Part shown: in pieces, positions 1 through 11,220 of the stretch | Layout of the letters: every line of letters begins with the position of its first letter | Numbering within the stretch: the first letter of the stretch is position 1 | Assembly (NCBI GenBank): GCA_023014485.1 | Contig: JAJOZX010000922.1 | Coordinates: 873,001-937,000, forward strand | Origin: Bathynomus jamesi | Taxonomy: Eukaryota > Arthropoda > Malacostraca > Isopoda > Cirolanidae | Length of the DNA stretch: 64,000 bases | Direction of reading: 5' to 3' | Translations under genes and position numbers: made by a program | The notes under the pieces: generated by a model | Told to the model about the DNA's origin: nothing | What the model saw: the letters and a program-made list of their open reading frames with translations, nothing else | Database searches by the model: none

Positions 1-1344
1 AACCGGAAAGCATTCCACGCTGTCTTCTCCTTACCACCTAGGATACGGTACGGTCGAACTCATCTCCTCTAAGAAGCTCGCGGATCTGTGGACCAACAAA
101 TACACCCTCCTTGATTTTTGCTTCACTGAGCTTTGGGAATTTACCACCGAGGAACTTAAAAGCTACCCCCGTTTTATCCATAGCCTTAACAAAATTTTTC
201 ATGACGCTCAGTTTGATGTGTAAGGGTGGTAACAAAATCTTGCTCGATTCTACAAGTGGAGGATACTGAACATTTTTTGTTCCAGGTTCCAATGAGTGTC
301 GGAGTGGTCAATCCTTCTTGATGTAATGAGAAGTCCTAGCCCGACTATCCCATTCACACAGAAAACAGCAATACTTAGTGTAGCCCAGCTGCAGTCCAAG
401 CACGATAGCAACAACTTTCAATTCACCACAAACCTGCCACTGATGTTTGTCATAGTTTATGCAGTTCAAAAGTTGCTTCATATTGTCATATGTTTCCTTC
501 ATGTGGACTGCATGACCAACTGCAATTGATGGCAATACGTTGCCAACATGCAACAAAACAGCTTTTAGGCTCAACTTCGATGAATCAATGAACAGTCTCC
601 ACTCATCAGGATTGTGAATAATGTTGACAGCTGCCATCAGACCATCGATGTCGTTGCAAGCTACAAGGTCACCTTCCATGATGAAGAATGGGACAAAATC
701 TTTTTGATGGTCACGAAACTTACACACACTAACATTTTCAGCGAGGAGATTCCACTGCTGCAATCTGGAACCCAACAGCTCTGCCTTACTCTTTGGCAGT
801 TCTAAATCTCTGATAAGGTCATTTAATTCATTCTGAGTTATCATGTGCGGTTTAGAAGATGTCAAGTTATAAACAAATTCAGGGTCTTGTGAAGTTGAAG
901 ACTCGCAAGTCTCGCAGGTTCCTTCATTCTCCTCGTCCTCTGACTCCAGGGAGAATGAGTGTGGGGGCTCAGGAACTGGTAGTCCTTCGCCGTGAGGTAC
1001 CGGCGTATAGCAGAGGGTATATTCGGATTTTGTAAAATCCACTTTTTCTTGCAAATACCTTTCTTGACTGGAGGCACCATGCAGAAGTAACAATTGCTGA
1101 CATGATCTGTTGGTTCTCTCCACACCATTGTCACTGCAAAAGGCATAGATTTCCTTTGGCGATTCAACCACTGGCGAAGGTTTGTTGCACAAGTATTGCA
1201 GCATATGTGTGGGGCCCAGCTCTTGTCCTGATCTCCAATCTTACAGCCAAAATAAAGGTGATAGGCTTTCCTAACCACGGCGGGTATAGCACGCTTTTGT
1301 GATGCAAAAGTCAATTCTCGACAAACATAACAGAAGTTATCTAC

Positions 1345-2721
1345 GGGTGTCAGGAAATGATTGCCCCCCCCCTGTAGAGCAAAAACTAGAAGATAGATAA
1401 AAACCGGCGAGACCACTTGAAAGAGCGTTAAAATCTGAATAAAAACCATTATATTCTATTCCTGTGATTTTAATTCTTACCATTTTTTCCCCACAGAAAC
1501 CATGGCATCATCTATTTTGAACGATTCAGAGAAAAAGCGAGTTCTTGACCGCATTCGAGCTGTCACATTTCGTGAAGCAAAGGAAGCTGGTGCAACTTTC
1601 ATAACTCTACACTGGGCGGCTGAGAGTTTAAAAAGATCAGAAGACTTTGTCAAAAGGAATTGGAATAAGAATCCTGAAGATTGTGAAACAGAATTTCGAG
1701 GAGGAAGACCGGAGAAATTATCTCAAGAATCGAAAGACATTGTGCTTGCTGCATCACGGCGCCGAAAGAAGAGCTGCTCTGAGGTAGCGAAAGAGATACT
1801 TATCCGTCGTGGTAAGATAGTCAATCGGCAACTTGTGCATCAATTTCGAGTTCGCCAAGGCTTGAGTGCTTGGCATGAAATAGCTAAGCCACCGAAGAGT
1901 GATCTTAATATTGAAGATCGGCTATGGTTTTGTGATTATCTTGAGGAATGGACGGAAGACGATTCCTTCACTTGGTTGTCAGCGATGAATTCTTCGTTTA
2001 TGTCTCCAGAAAACCAAATTTTCAGAATGATCGGGTTTGGGCAACAACTCCTGATGAAGTCCCAGACGACCAGAAGTATCGAGAAATAGTAAAAAATCCA
2101 GCATGTGTGGGTGTTTTCATATGTTCTCTATTCGGAAGCTCATCTGGTGTTATCAAACCAAGAGGAACCAGTTGGGATGGGCCTTATTTTCGAAATGTAA
2201 TTTAGCCCAACATGTAATTCCGTTTTTGAAAGACCCCGAGTGTGTTTTGGATGTTGAACAGGCAACCTTTCTTCACGACAAAGCCCCCCTGTATGAAAGC
2301 ACTTGCGACTCAACAACTGCTTAAGGACAATAACATTGATTTTTCGGAAATAATGAATGGCCTGGCAATTCTCCCGATCTTAATGTCTGTGAACATGTCG
2401 GATCCATCATGAAGGATCGGGTGGAGTCCTTAATGCTGGAACAACCCATTCAGAATTGGTATTCAACAGAAATTATGACTGCAAAGATCAACGAAGTCCT
2501 TGAAGAAATGAGTCATGATACCGATCTCTTTGAGACACCTCTGGGATCATACCCCCGTCGATTAATGGCCGTCAGAGCTGCAAATGGGGGCAACACCCGA
2601 TATTAAAACAAGTGTTTTTTTATTCAAAATTAAACGCTCTTTCGCGTGGTTTTGTCTGTTTTTTCTATTCCTTTCAGTTTCTTCTGTACAGGGGGGGGGG
2701 GGCAATCATTTCCTGACACCC
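1345..2721 (+). mobile_element. Tc1/mariner-superfamily element with D37E spacing, inserted in copy A
   Basis: The ends are inverted copies of GGGTGTCAGGAAATGATTGC followed by a poly-C (left) or poly-G (right) run. Inside these the similarity continues imperfectly for about 100 bp, ending near GAAAGAGCG. The total length of 1377 bp suits a Tc1/mariner element. I do not see a clean TA duplication at the borders, so the exact ends may be off by a few bases. It interrupts the N-terminal codons of the copy A pseudogene: minus-strand codons resume in frame across the insertion. The D37E spacing resembles the mosquito ITmD37E and L31-type groups, but that placement is inference. Confidence 0.75.
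1502..2606 (+). pseudogene. Tc1/mariner transposase, D37E type, frameshifted
   Basis: An ATG at 1502 opens a 195-codon frame with an N-terminal helix-turn-helix region (around residues 18-60), a GRPEKLSQ linker and a second HTH (SEVAKEILIRRGKIVNRQLV). The first catalytic region (VVSDEFFVYVS, about 1975-2010) is in a different frame. The region HDKAP...NEWPGNSPDLNVCEH (about 2276-2400) supplies the second Asp and the Glu; counting across the frame change gives 37 residues between them. The last frame ends at 2606 in GSYPRRLMAVRAANGG. At least three frameshifts make it inactive. Confidence 0.75.
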
Positions 2722-2849
2722 TTCACACTGTTCACGCAATTACGAGGCAACTTTGTTCAAATTAGGCTGAAAAAATTTCAGTTTCAAAAGCAAACACTAA
2801 AAAGAGTTTGACAAGGGTGCACTGTATGACTTCCACGAATGAACTGATG

Positions 2850-3122
2850 CTGTGGCGTAATATGTAGACGCCTGTGACACATCGACGCCTTGACTCTACT
2901 GCGCATGCGCGTAGTTATATTTTTTTTTATTTTAATAAATTAATGTAATTACATTGCATTTTAATAATTTTAAATTAGGTAAGGTTAAGTTAGGTTAGTA
3001 TTCCATTTATATTAATATCAAAAACATTATGGGAAGCAATATGTTAAAATGATCCAATCTATTTTTTAATAAATAATTTACAAATACATAATGTAATAGA
3101 TAAATTTAAAATTACATTTTAT

Positions 3123-3155
<33 letters not shown>

Positions 3156-3262
3156 GTGTATATATTTACATTAATTTATTAAAATAAAAAAATATAACTA
3201 CACGCATGCGCAGTAGAGTCAATGCGTCGATGTATCACAGGCGTCTACATATTACGCGACAG
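2850..3262. mobile_element. 413-bp MITE with about 95-bp terminal inverted repeats
   Basis: The left arm (CGTAATATGTAGACGCCTGT, then an ACTGCGCATGCG core) is matched in inverse orientation at the right end, with about 95% identity over roughly 95 bp. A GATGC pentamer lies at both outer borders and could be the target duplication. The interior is AT-rich with a (TA)n run at 3129-3155 and a TAGGTTAAGTTAGG stretch. No coding capacity. The superfamily is not assigned. Confidence 0.8.
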
Positions 3263-3523
3263 ATGCAGTCCAGTTAGTAGGGTGCAGGGTTGCCTGATAT
3301 CTTTATAAATAGAGCCAACTGGCAATTTTAGGCATCATTTTCGTATTCAGTGACCCAAAATTAGTAGCATTTTGGCTGTAGACCAGTGTTATCTATCGTC
3401 CGTTTTCTAATCGAGCAGAATTTATGTTACAACCTGATATATATATAGTTATATGCATATTACATATATTATATATAGTATTCATATCATATTATATACT
3501 GTATATATATTATATTTATTATA

Positions 3524-4179
3524 CAGGGTGTTTCAGGAGGAAAGGTCAATACTCCGGGAGGTGACAGTATCGGTCATTGTGAGAAAAAAAGTTCATATGA
3601 ATATGTGTCTAATTCTGAATGGTTACGGAGATAGAGCTGTTTGAATGTGATGCGCGCGCAGCTCTTCCTCCCCCCGCGGTGGTCCCATTCAATGGCCACC
3701 AAGGTCTCCAGATCTCTCTCCGTTAGATTATTGTTTGTAGGGGTGGATGAAAAGTCAAGTTTACAAAAGAAAGGTGGATACACGAGACGAATTGCTCGCG
3801 CGCATTTTGGATGCTGCTGCCCGCATAAAGGAACGTCAAGATCAACTCAGACGAACAACACGCGATCTTCGCACACGAGTTGCAAATTGCATTGAGGTTG
3901 ACGGTGGGATTTTCGAAAACGTATTGTAAACTGTAACAAATTTGTAATTTCTGTATCTGATACCATTCAAAATGCCAATGTTTAAACATTAAATGTTAGA
4001 AACAGTAATTGGTTTCTCTTTCTTGATTACCATTAACAATGCTTTTGTATGTGTAGATTCAAACAGCTCTATCTCCGTAACCATTCAGAATTAGACACAT
4101 GTTCATATGAACTTTTTTTCTCACAATGACCGATACTATCACCTCCCGAAGGATTGATCTTTCCTCCTGAAACACCCTG
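3524..4179 (+). mobile_element. Internally deleted mariner-type element with about 125-bp TIRs
   Basis: It begins TA-CAGGGTGTTTCAGGAGGAAA and ends with the reverse complement followed by TA. The inverted repeats extend about 125 bp (through the GGTTACGGAGATAGAGCTG region) with only a few differences. At 656 bp it is about half the length of an autonomous element. It was inserted in an AT-rich (TATA)n context. It retains only the 3' end of a transposase gene. Confidence 0.88.
3690..3929 (+). pseudogene. C-terminal remnant of a mariner-type transposase
   Basis: Reading from 3690 gives QWPPRSPDLSPLDYCL, a stop, then GWMKSQVYKRKV and a frame that runs to a stop at 3927-3929 with ILDAAARIKERQDQLRR and VDGGIFENVL. 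This is the last third of the transposase, containing the third catalytic Asp (SPLDY). The helix-turn-helix and first two Asp regions are deleted. It resembles the 26044-27494 element (shared ILDAA region). Confidence 0.8.
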
Positions 4180-5409
4180 TATATATTATGATCGGTCTCA
4201 TCTCGAAAACCGGACGTGCTAGAGGAAAACCGAAAACAGATTTGGAATCAGCATCCCAACAGCTATCTAGCCCACCCATAATTATATCTGATGAAAAATA
4301 CTTGTTGGCCAATGGCCATTGAATTATTAACTGTTAATTATACTGACTTCTCAAATGTTTAGTAATTAATTTGAAAAAGAGATCTGTACTTAAAAAGATT
4401 CCTACGGCGAAATCCTTAAGACGTGTCCTGAAGACGTGTCTTGCTGGCCCCTTGTTCCTGGACGAAGAATGGGCGTGGAGAACTTGGTGTCGTGACACAC
4501 TGGTCGAATGATGGACGTGAAGAACTGGAAGTCGTGACACGCCTATCAACTGAATGTTGGTTTTAGTTTCAGTATCTCGAAGACTGGAAGAATCCTGGTT
4601 GCAGAGGTCGTCAGCAGTTGTTAACTCCTCCGTCTATGGCCTTGGGCGGTTCGAAGTTGATGGGGATTCTGGTTAGGTGGAAGCAATGGATTTGTTACTC
4701 TGGAGTCGCTGGTACCGTATAGGGAATCGCAGTAGTTTCTCTTATACTACTCTCCAATTTCTTTTTGTAGTGGATCGGAGGATTCTGTGGAGCTTACTAA
4801 ATTCTCTCAAGATTCCCGATTCTTCTTGTAACGTATCGGGAAATTATTTTTCTCTATTTAAGACTAAGTTCTCTGAAGAGAGCAAGGCTCGAAGGAGAAG
4901 ACAAAGATATTCTCTTACTGTATTTACTGCTAAAATGTTACAAGTAATGCTCAGCTTCTAAGTCAGATCAAACAAATCAGAATGAATGAGAAATTTTATA
5001 ACTTTATATACTAAATTTTTAATGACATCATTATCATTTAATGTTGACCTGTTTTGTTTTTTATTCTCAATAGGCTGAATTATTTTGCAAAATATTTAAA
5101 GATAAGGGAAATATTTTAGCTGTAGCAATGTTTAGATAGATAAGCAAGGTATTTGAAGATGAAGCCATATTTTTGTTTTAAATAGCATATTGACAGATCT
5201 GATGTTTTTATGATCTGCCGAGTTAACTAAAAATGGAAATTGAAATAGGCATTTTATTACACAAAACATTTTTTTCTTTGTTTCTGGGCAATAACCTTTA
5301 TTTTCTGATTCATTATGCTTCAAATCACTGGAAAAAGCTGTCAGTGATTTTAAACTTCAGGTTTGTTGTCAGTACATCGATTTTGTTGAAATAAGAATAT
5401 TATTATTTT
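4180..5409. other. Non-coding stretch, no assignable feature
   Basis: AT-rich sequence. Around 4425-4545 a motif containing GTCGTGACAC recurs about 50 bp apart, suggesting a decayed short duplication. The only longer frame (4677-4961) has no recognisable motif and no family resemblance. I see no TIRs or coding domains. Confidence 0.4.
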
Positions 5410-5413
5410 TTAA

Positions 5414-6049
5414 CCCTATATGGACATCTGCGACAGATCTGTAAACGCTTCAAAATTTACTATATATTTACCGAAACAAGTACATTTTAACTTAAATGAC
5501 GATATCGTCAAATTTGTAACGGTTCAAGGAGTTTATATCACGAATTGGCAACTCCTACTGCAGAAAACCGAGCTTTAATGAAAAAAATAAGTTAGTGCGT
5601 CAGTAGAAGTAAAAGTGTATGGTTACGCAGTTCGTTTTTTATTTTTTATCACTTTATTTGATTAAAGGTAAGTTGAATAATTTTTTATTGCTCAATATAT
5701 GTTGTTAGAGTGGCTGAAGTAATATAAAACAATTCTGATAAACTGAGCACTAGAATATTTTATTGAAACGTAACAATATTGATGGCTCTGACATCCATGC
5801 CTTCTTTGCCACGTGGTATAAGGTTGTCCAATTTGTATTATATATATTACATTATATATATTACATTATATATATATATTATATATATTATTATATACTT
5901 ACTGTATTTATATATTATTTATATATATATTATTATATATATATTATTACATTAAAAATCACATATTTATGTTCAAAGTACTCTAAATGAATGTTTAATA
6001 TAGGTAAAAAAAAATTTAAGACAAAAATAAGAATTATGTCCATATAGGG
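5414..6049. mobile_element. piggyBac-type MITE with TTAA duplications
   Basis: The left border is TTAA (5410-5413) then CCCTATATGGACAT; the right border is ATGTCCATATAGGG then TTAA (6050-6053). The perfect 14-bp inverted repeat beginning CCCT, flanked on both sides by TTAA, is the signature of the piggyBac superfamily. The 636-bp interior is AT-rich (long ATATTATA run at about 5835-5955) and non-coding. It ends 32 bp before the copy B coding region. Confidence 0.88.
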
Positions 6050-6084
6050 TTAAATTAATCCATTATTTTTACTTTTTCAGACGT

Positions 6085-7803
6085 GTGACGTGTGACGAAG
6101 TTACTGTTATGGCTGCTCGTGGTTGTAAATACCCAGCGGATTCCTTCTGCTACGTGTGCGGCGAGTTCTTCGCAAAGACGGCTAAAAAACACTGCTTGGA
6201 CAGTTGCACCCGTGCAAAGGAAGCCTATCATGCCTACTTCGGAATGCCAGTCGGTGACCAAGACAAACGCTGGGCACCACATGTCATCTGTGACTACTGC
6301 CGCCGCACTCTTGAAGGTTGGTTTAGAGGAGAGAAGAGGGCAATGCGTTTCGCTATCCCCCGTGTCTGGCGTGAGCCCTCAGACCATCTCACGGACTGCT
6401 ATTTCTATATGGTGGACCCAACAAAACGAAGAAAGGGGAAGAATGCGCCTCCCATTGAGTACCCTGACATTCCGTCATCTATTGCACCTGTTCCCCATAA
6501 CGCGACGGACCTACCTGTGCCACAGCCTCCCTTGAGAGATCAATCTTGTCCAGCAGAAGAAGCAAGCTATGATGATTCCGAGGAGGAGCAAGGTGCGTCA
6601 TCTGCTGCGCGCCGTCGACGCCGGGTGGCCGGTGAAAGGTGCCCCTACTACCCCAACCAAGAGGACATCAACCTCATCAGGGAAATGGCCTTGACAAAGT
6701 CCAACGCCGAGCTGCTCATTTCCAGACTGAAGCAGTGGACTTACTGGACGACAGCGTTCGAATTACTTCCCAGAGAAAGCGGCATCGCGGCTTTTCAGTG
6801 TTCTTCACTCTTAGAGATGGGTTGTGCTACTGCCATGACATCAGAGGACTCTTCGACGCTGTGGGCATTCCCTGCAACACCTCTGACTGGCGGCTCTTCA
6901 TCGACAGTTCATCTAAAAGCCTCAAGGCTGTTTTACTGCACAACACAAATCAGTGGCCCTCGATTCCTCTGGCTCATTCAGTGCACATGAAAGAAGAGTA
7001 CCAGAACGTCAAAATCCTGCTGAGTGCACTGAAGTACGACCAATTCAGCTGGGAGGTCATTGGCGATTTCAAGATGGTGGCCTTCTTGATGGGGCTTCAG
7101 GGAGGCTTCACCAAGTTCCCTTGCTATCTGTGCCTCTGGGATAGCCGAAATACAGCCCTTCACTACGAGAAGAGGAACTGGCCCCTCAGGACCGGCTATG
7201 AGGTTGGGGCCCATAACGTGAAGCAAGAGCCGCTGGTGGAGCCAACGAAAGTGCTGATGCCACCCCTGCACATCAAATTGGGCATCATTAAGCAGTTTGT
7301 TAAACAGCTGGATCCAGAGGGTGAGGCCTTGAAGCACATCCAGGAGCTGTTCCCGAAGTTGTCGGAGGCGAAGATCAAAGCAGGAGTATTTGTGGGCCCT
7401 CAGGTGAAGCGACTTATTGACTCCGACAGCTTTCCTGAGAAGCTGTCTGAGGTTGAGCGGGCAGCTTGGACAAGCTTCGTTTCTCTAGTCAAAGGTTTCC
7501 TCGGAAACCACAAGGCAGAGAACTACAGGGAAATCGTTGACGAACTTGTGAACACGTACCGGAGCATGGGCTGCCGGATGTCGCTGAAACTGCACGTACT
7601 ACACGCCACCTTGATGAGTTCAAAGAAAACATGGGAGACTACTCAGAAGAACAAGGTGAAAGATTTCACCAGGATGTCAGCTCTTTCGAGGAACGCTAAA
7701 GGGACTGTACAATGAAAGTATGATGGGGGACTATATCTGGAACCTTTTGCGTGAGAGTGAACTGAAATACAATCGCCAATCTCGTAGACAAACTTCTTTT
7801 TGA
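6085..7803 (+). pseudogene. Copy B of the unclassified repetitive family, frameshifted
   Basis: A good ATG (6109, MAARGCKYPADSFCYVCGEF) opens the reading. Landmarks in order: FCYVCGEF; GDQDKRWAPHVICDYC; CYFYM (second Cys of this pair lost); VEYPDIPSS-type linker with acidic and Arg-rich segments; WRLFIDSSSKSLKAVLLH; IGDFKMVAFLMGLQGG; FPCYLCLWDSR; VLMPPLHIKLGIIKQF; AGVFVGPQVKRL; and NMGDYSEEQGERFHQD. Two coding segments (6085-6990 and 6639-7715) overlap in different frames, so a frameshift lies at about 6735-6770. Another occurs near 7600 and a stop or shift near 7697. The final frame ends at TGA 7801-7803. No introns are present at the two places where copy C has them. Function unknown. Confidence 0.85.
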
Positions 7804-8675
7804 TTAAACTATAACGCTAGAATTTTGTATCAATTCTGTATCAATTCTCCGTAGCAATACTCTTTATCAACGCTCTGCATCACTGCACTGTATCACTGTC
7901 TGTGTATTAACATATTATAATACATAATTATTCCCTACTCGTTTCCTTCTTTTTATTTTCATTTCTAAAGACGGGGCCTGGAGAACTTCATTTTTCATCA
8001 TTGATTTATCATAATAATCGTGTTAACATCAATTAAAATTATACTTAACAGGATTCATTTGATTTAAAAGCAGATAGTGTGAAAAACCCTTAAATTAATA
8101 AGCAAAAATGGCAAAAAATCAATAAATCGATCTCATGAACTCAGAACCGAAGTCTGAACTTGGTGACTGCTCATTTTTACTTATTTATGCCCTAAAAATC
8201 AGAAAATAATAGTTTTAACTCATGGACAAATTTTGTGTTACACGGTGTTATGAATTACAATTAAACATGCATATAAGCGAAACTTAAATGCTTAAAATTT
8301 AAAATTAAGTGTTTAGCAAGACATGACTTCATCTTTTACAACGAAGCGAGAATGTATACAGAAAATAAATACTGCAGAATTTAACAAGATTACATTATTA
8401 AGCCAAATCTAAAAAAAATATGAAGTAATTTAAAAAGAAATAATTCACCAATTATTCAGCAAAAGTAAAATAGAAAGCAAATCAAAAATTTTATCCGAAC
8501 CGTGTCAGCGTTATGCGAGTTTGGACTCTATATGTAAAAATGAATATAAGAATATAAATATATATGAATATAAGAATTATATGAATACAAGAATATATGA
8601 ATATAGGAATTATTCATTGTTCATTTTTACACACACACACACACACATATATAATATATATATAATTATATATAA

Positions 8676-8718
<43 letters not shown>

Positions 8719-9122
8719 AATGCCTGTAATTGTAATAAAATTAAAATTACAATGCAGTAGTTACATTTTTAGGTAACATACATTTTATAACAATTTTTAA
8801 CAGATGCTAAATGCAATTTTTTTTTATCAGTTCTACATTGGTGACGTTCATAATAAAAACTGAAATTTGGCCAATCTAATTTTAGCATAATATGAAATTG
8901 AAAAAAAAACCCATTAATATATGACTCACTAAATTCCTTAGTCAATTTATTAAAAAAAAAATTCACTTCACACTGCTGCTTTAATGACATTTATGACGCA
9001 GAAATATTCAGCGAGGCTTATATATTGTTAAATAAAAATTCTAGAAGTTTCTGGCAATGAGTGGAATAAATGTTTTAAATTTTTTTTAGAATATTCACTT
9101 GAGTTATGTCGAAATAAATATA
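7804..9122. other. Non-coding, with an (AC)n/(AT)n microsatellite
   Basis: No gene is visible. A degenerate GAATATAA repeat (8540-8610) runs into (AC)n and (AT)n at about 8629-8715. The remainder is AT-rich unique-looking sequence. Confidence 0.5.
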
Positions 9123-10032
9123 CAGGGTGTCCATAAATGTTTACCCTGAAAACAGTATGCTCTCACGTTTTAATGACGAATCTTACATCCGTTTTCTTTT
9201 TACAGGTGATCTCGTACACGCATAGAGTTTCTGTGCTGGTGGGTTTCGTCTACCGCATTCGCCGCTAGGAGCGCTGTAGTAGCTGTTCAGTTAAGATGGC
9301 GTCTGTGACAGAGAAGGCACAATGTGTTGTGTGGCTTGCAGAAACAAAATCTCCTGTCAGTGTTCAGCGAAGGTTCAGAATAAAGTATGGAAAGAATCCA
9401 CCTGATGTGAAGTTAATTAAGTCGTGGATGAAAAAATTCTTGGAAACTGGAAACGTGGAAAAGGGAAAGAGCAGTGGTAGACCATCAGTTTCCGATGGGA
9501 CGGTGGAAAACATTCAAACGGCTTTCACACCAATTACGCCATCCCCCAGCTGCAGGACAGGCAGCCAACTGTCATCTTCCAACAAGATGGGGCACCCCCT
9601 CATTGGGCGCATGTTGTTCGTGAAACTCTCGACGCAACATTTCCAAATCGATGGATTGGCAAGGACGGGCCAATCCCATGGCCCCCAAGATCACCAGACA
9701 TTACCCCGCTAGATTTCTTTCTCTGGGGTCATGTTAAAGATTTGGTTTATGCAACAGTTGTTCCAGATATCAGGACATTGCGAGAACGCATTTCGGATGC
9801 AATTGCAACAGTTAACCCACAAATGTTGGAAAATGTGTGGCGTGAGTGTGAATACCGTTTAGACATTTTACGTGCCACTAGGGGTGTACATGTGGAAGCT
9901 TATTAAGTTCATTAACTATGTATCAAAACTTTGTATGTTTATCTACTTATGATTAAAACTGTGTTTGAATACGAGTGTTTATTTAAAAGTTATAGCATGC
10001 TTTAATCAGGGTAATCATTTATGGACACCCTA
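9123..10032 (+). mobile_element. Internally deleted mariner-type element (DD41D lineage)
   Basis: The left end TA-CAGGGTGTCCATAAATG is matched at the right by CATTTATGGACACCCTA-TA, and the inverted similarity continues through TTACCCTG and GCATGCT. The length is 910 bp. The transposase inside is missing its middle third. Confidence 0.88.
9296..9906 (+). pseudogene. Mariner-type transposase with central deletion
   Basis: The ATG at 9296 gives MASVTEKAQCVVWLAET and a helix-turn-helix head plus the linker SGRPSVSDGTVENIQ. After about 9520 the frame changes and the reading becomes VIFQQDGAPPHWAH, WPPRSPDITPLDFFLWG and finally RATRGVHVEAY, stopping at 9904-9906. Counting the DGAPPH Asp to the TPLD Asp gives 41 intervening residues. 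The first catalytic Asp region (YSDE-like) is deleted, so it cannot be active. Confidence 0.82.
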
Positions 10033-10055
10033 TATATAGCGTAAATTTTGTCCAT

Positions 10056-10109
10056 TCCTTCCCGTACCCCCGGCAAACCTTAATACGTACCCCAGTTTGA
10101 GAACCCCTG
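10056..10109 (-). mobile_element. Fragment of a hAT-type MITE
   Basis: The reverse complement starts CAGGGGTTCTCAAACTGGGG, closely matching the left terminus of the MITE at 28520, and ends in a GGGTACGGGAAGG motif like that element's right part. It is a 54-bp deletion derivative or fragment. Confidence 0.6.
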
Positions 10110-11139
10110 CGTTAGTATGTGAACTGTCATTGCATTATTAATATTTGTCGTATGGACTATAGTCTGCCAATAAACCTTTTCATTTTCATTGTGATATAGT
10201 GTATAGGAACAATAATTTAACTTTGCCAGAGGAATTTGAAAAATAACTAAAAGCAACAGAAATCTTGGCAAGATAGCTTCTCGAATCTACCTCGAGCTTA
10301 CAGTAACTGCGAATCCTAACAGAAGGTAATGTCCAGGGTAGATTATCAAGTCGTATATGTATACAAGGTTTGATGGGTATAAAGAAGGAATACAGAAAGA
10401 TTTGGTGCAAATAATTAAATAAATAAAAAAACAATAGTCTACAAATTTACTAATGCTCAGATAGGCTACTGTTAACGAGTATTAATTTTCAACTTTCTAC
10501 TTTCTACTCGTCTTTCACCAATTAATTTCATACATTTTTCATTGTCTCTCGTCTCTCATTCGTGATTAGCAGTTGTTAACTCATTCACAGATTCGTCAAA
10601 CGGACTATTTCATTCTTTTTTGTATTTGTTTTACCCCCAACTCTTCTTTCAGATTATAACCACTATCATTTTGAATTACCGACTATAAGAGAAGAATTGC
10701 CGATTTCACAGTCTGCTCAGAATTATGAATCAGAACTCGACAAACGAGACACATTCATTTAGATTTAATGAAATTGTTTACTGCGCATAAAAGAAGAAAA
10801 TTAATACAATATAATTGCTTTATGTTAACTATTCAGATTGACGTTCTACATTTAGTTTTGACACGAAGTTATTAATATAAACGATACACAAAAGTCAAAG
10901 AGAAATGCAACAACAAAAACAACAATAATAACACTACTACTACTACTAATATTATTATTATTATTATTATTTTGAAAAACACACATGTATAGATCTTCTG
11001 TATAAAATATACTATCTACGTGTATGTCATCAAGTTCATAAGGTAATAAAATATTGCTAAGTTAAGCGAACGTACGTTTTGAATATTTCCTACTTACCTT
11101 TCTTCAGCTCTCTCTCCTCTCTCTCTCTCTCTCTCTCCC
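10110..11139. other. Non-coding, simple repeats
   Basis: No coding or TIR structure seen. An (ACT/ATT)n trinucleotide run occupies about 10922-10971. A (CT)n run (11109-11136) abuts the LINE 5' repeats. Confidence 0.45.
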
Positions 11140-11220
11140 CCCCGCAGGGGGTATAAAGGTTATGCACCCCGCAGGGGGTATAAAGGTTATGCACCCCGCA
11201 GGGGGTATAAAGGTTATGCA
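11140..11220 (+). repeat. Three 27-bp tandem units at LINE 5' end, each containing TATAAA
   Basis: The units 11140-11166, 11167-11193 and 11194-11220 are identical. Each starts CCCCGCAGGGGG (near-palindromic) followed by TATAAAGGTTATGCA. They sit at the 5' end of the LINE and could be promoter monomers; the promoter role is inference. Confidence 0.85.

Larger units (their letters stand above)
1..2750 (-). pseudogene. Copy A of an unclassified repetitive protein family (ZAD-like plus putative RNase H-like), broken
   Basis: Minus-strand reading gives the family landmarks in order: FCYVCREL (first CxxC pair), GDQDKSWAPHICCNTC (second CxxC), CYFCM, an acidic linker, WRLFIDSSKLSLKAVLLH, CGELK, YCCFLCEWDSR, then ILLPPLHIKLSVMKNF and KEGVFVGPQIRELL. 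The reading changes frame near 1000-1200, near 290-310 and near 38, and the C-terminal SEEQGE region lies beyond the left edge. The N-terminus (PRNCVNSVK, 2750-2721) is separated from FCYVC by a 1377-bp transposon. The apparent first codon is TTG, probably a decayed ATG. No introns interrupt it at the positions where copy C (34817-37027) has them. Clearly non-functional. The family assignment rests on alignment by eye with copies B and C; its biochemical role is unknown. Confidence 0.8.

Noticed and set aside
4677..4961. 94-codon forward frame
   Set aside because: No motif, no family resemblance, AT-rich context and no splice-linked partner.
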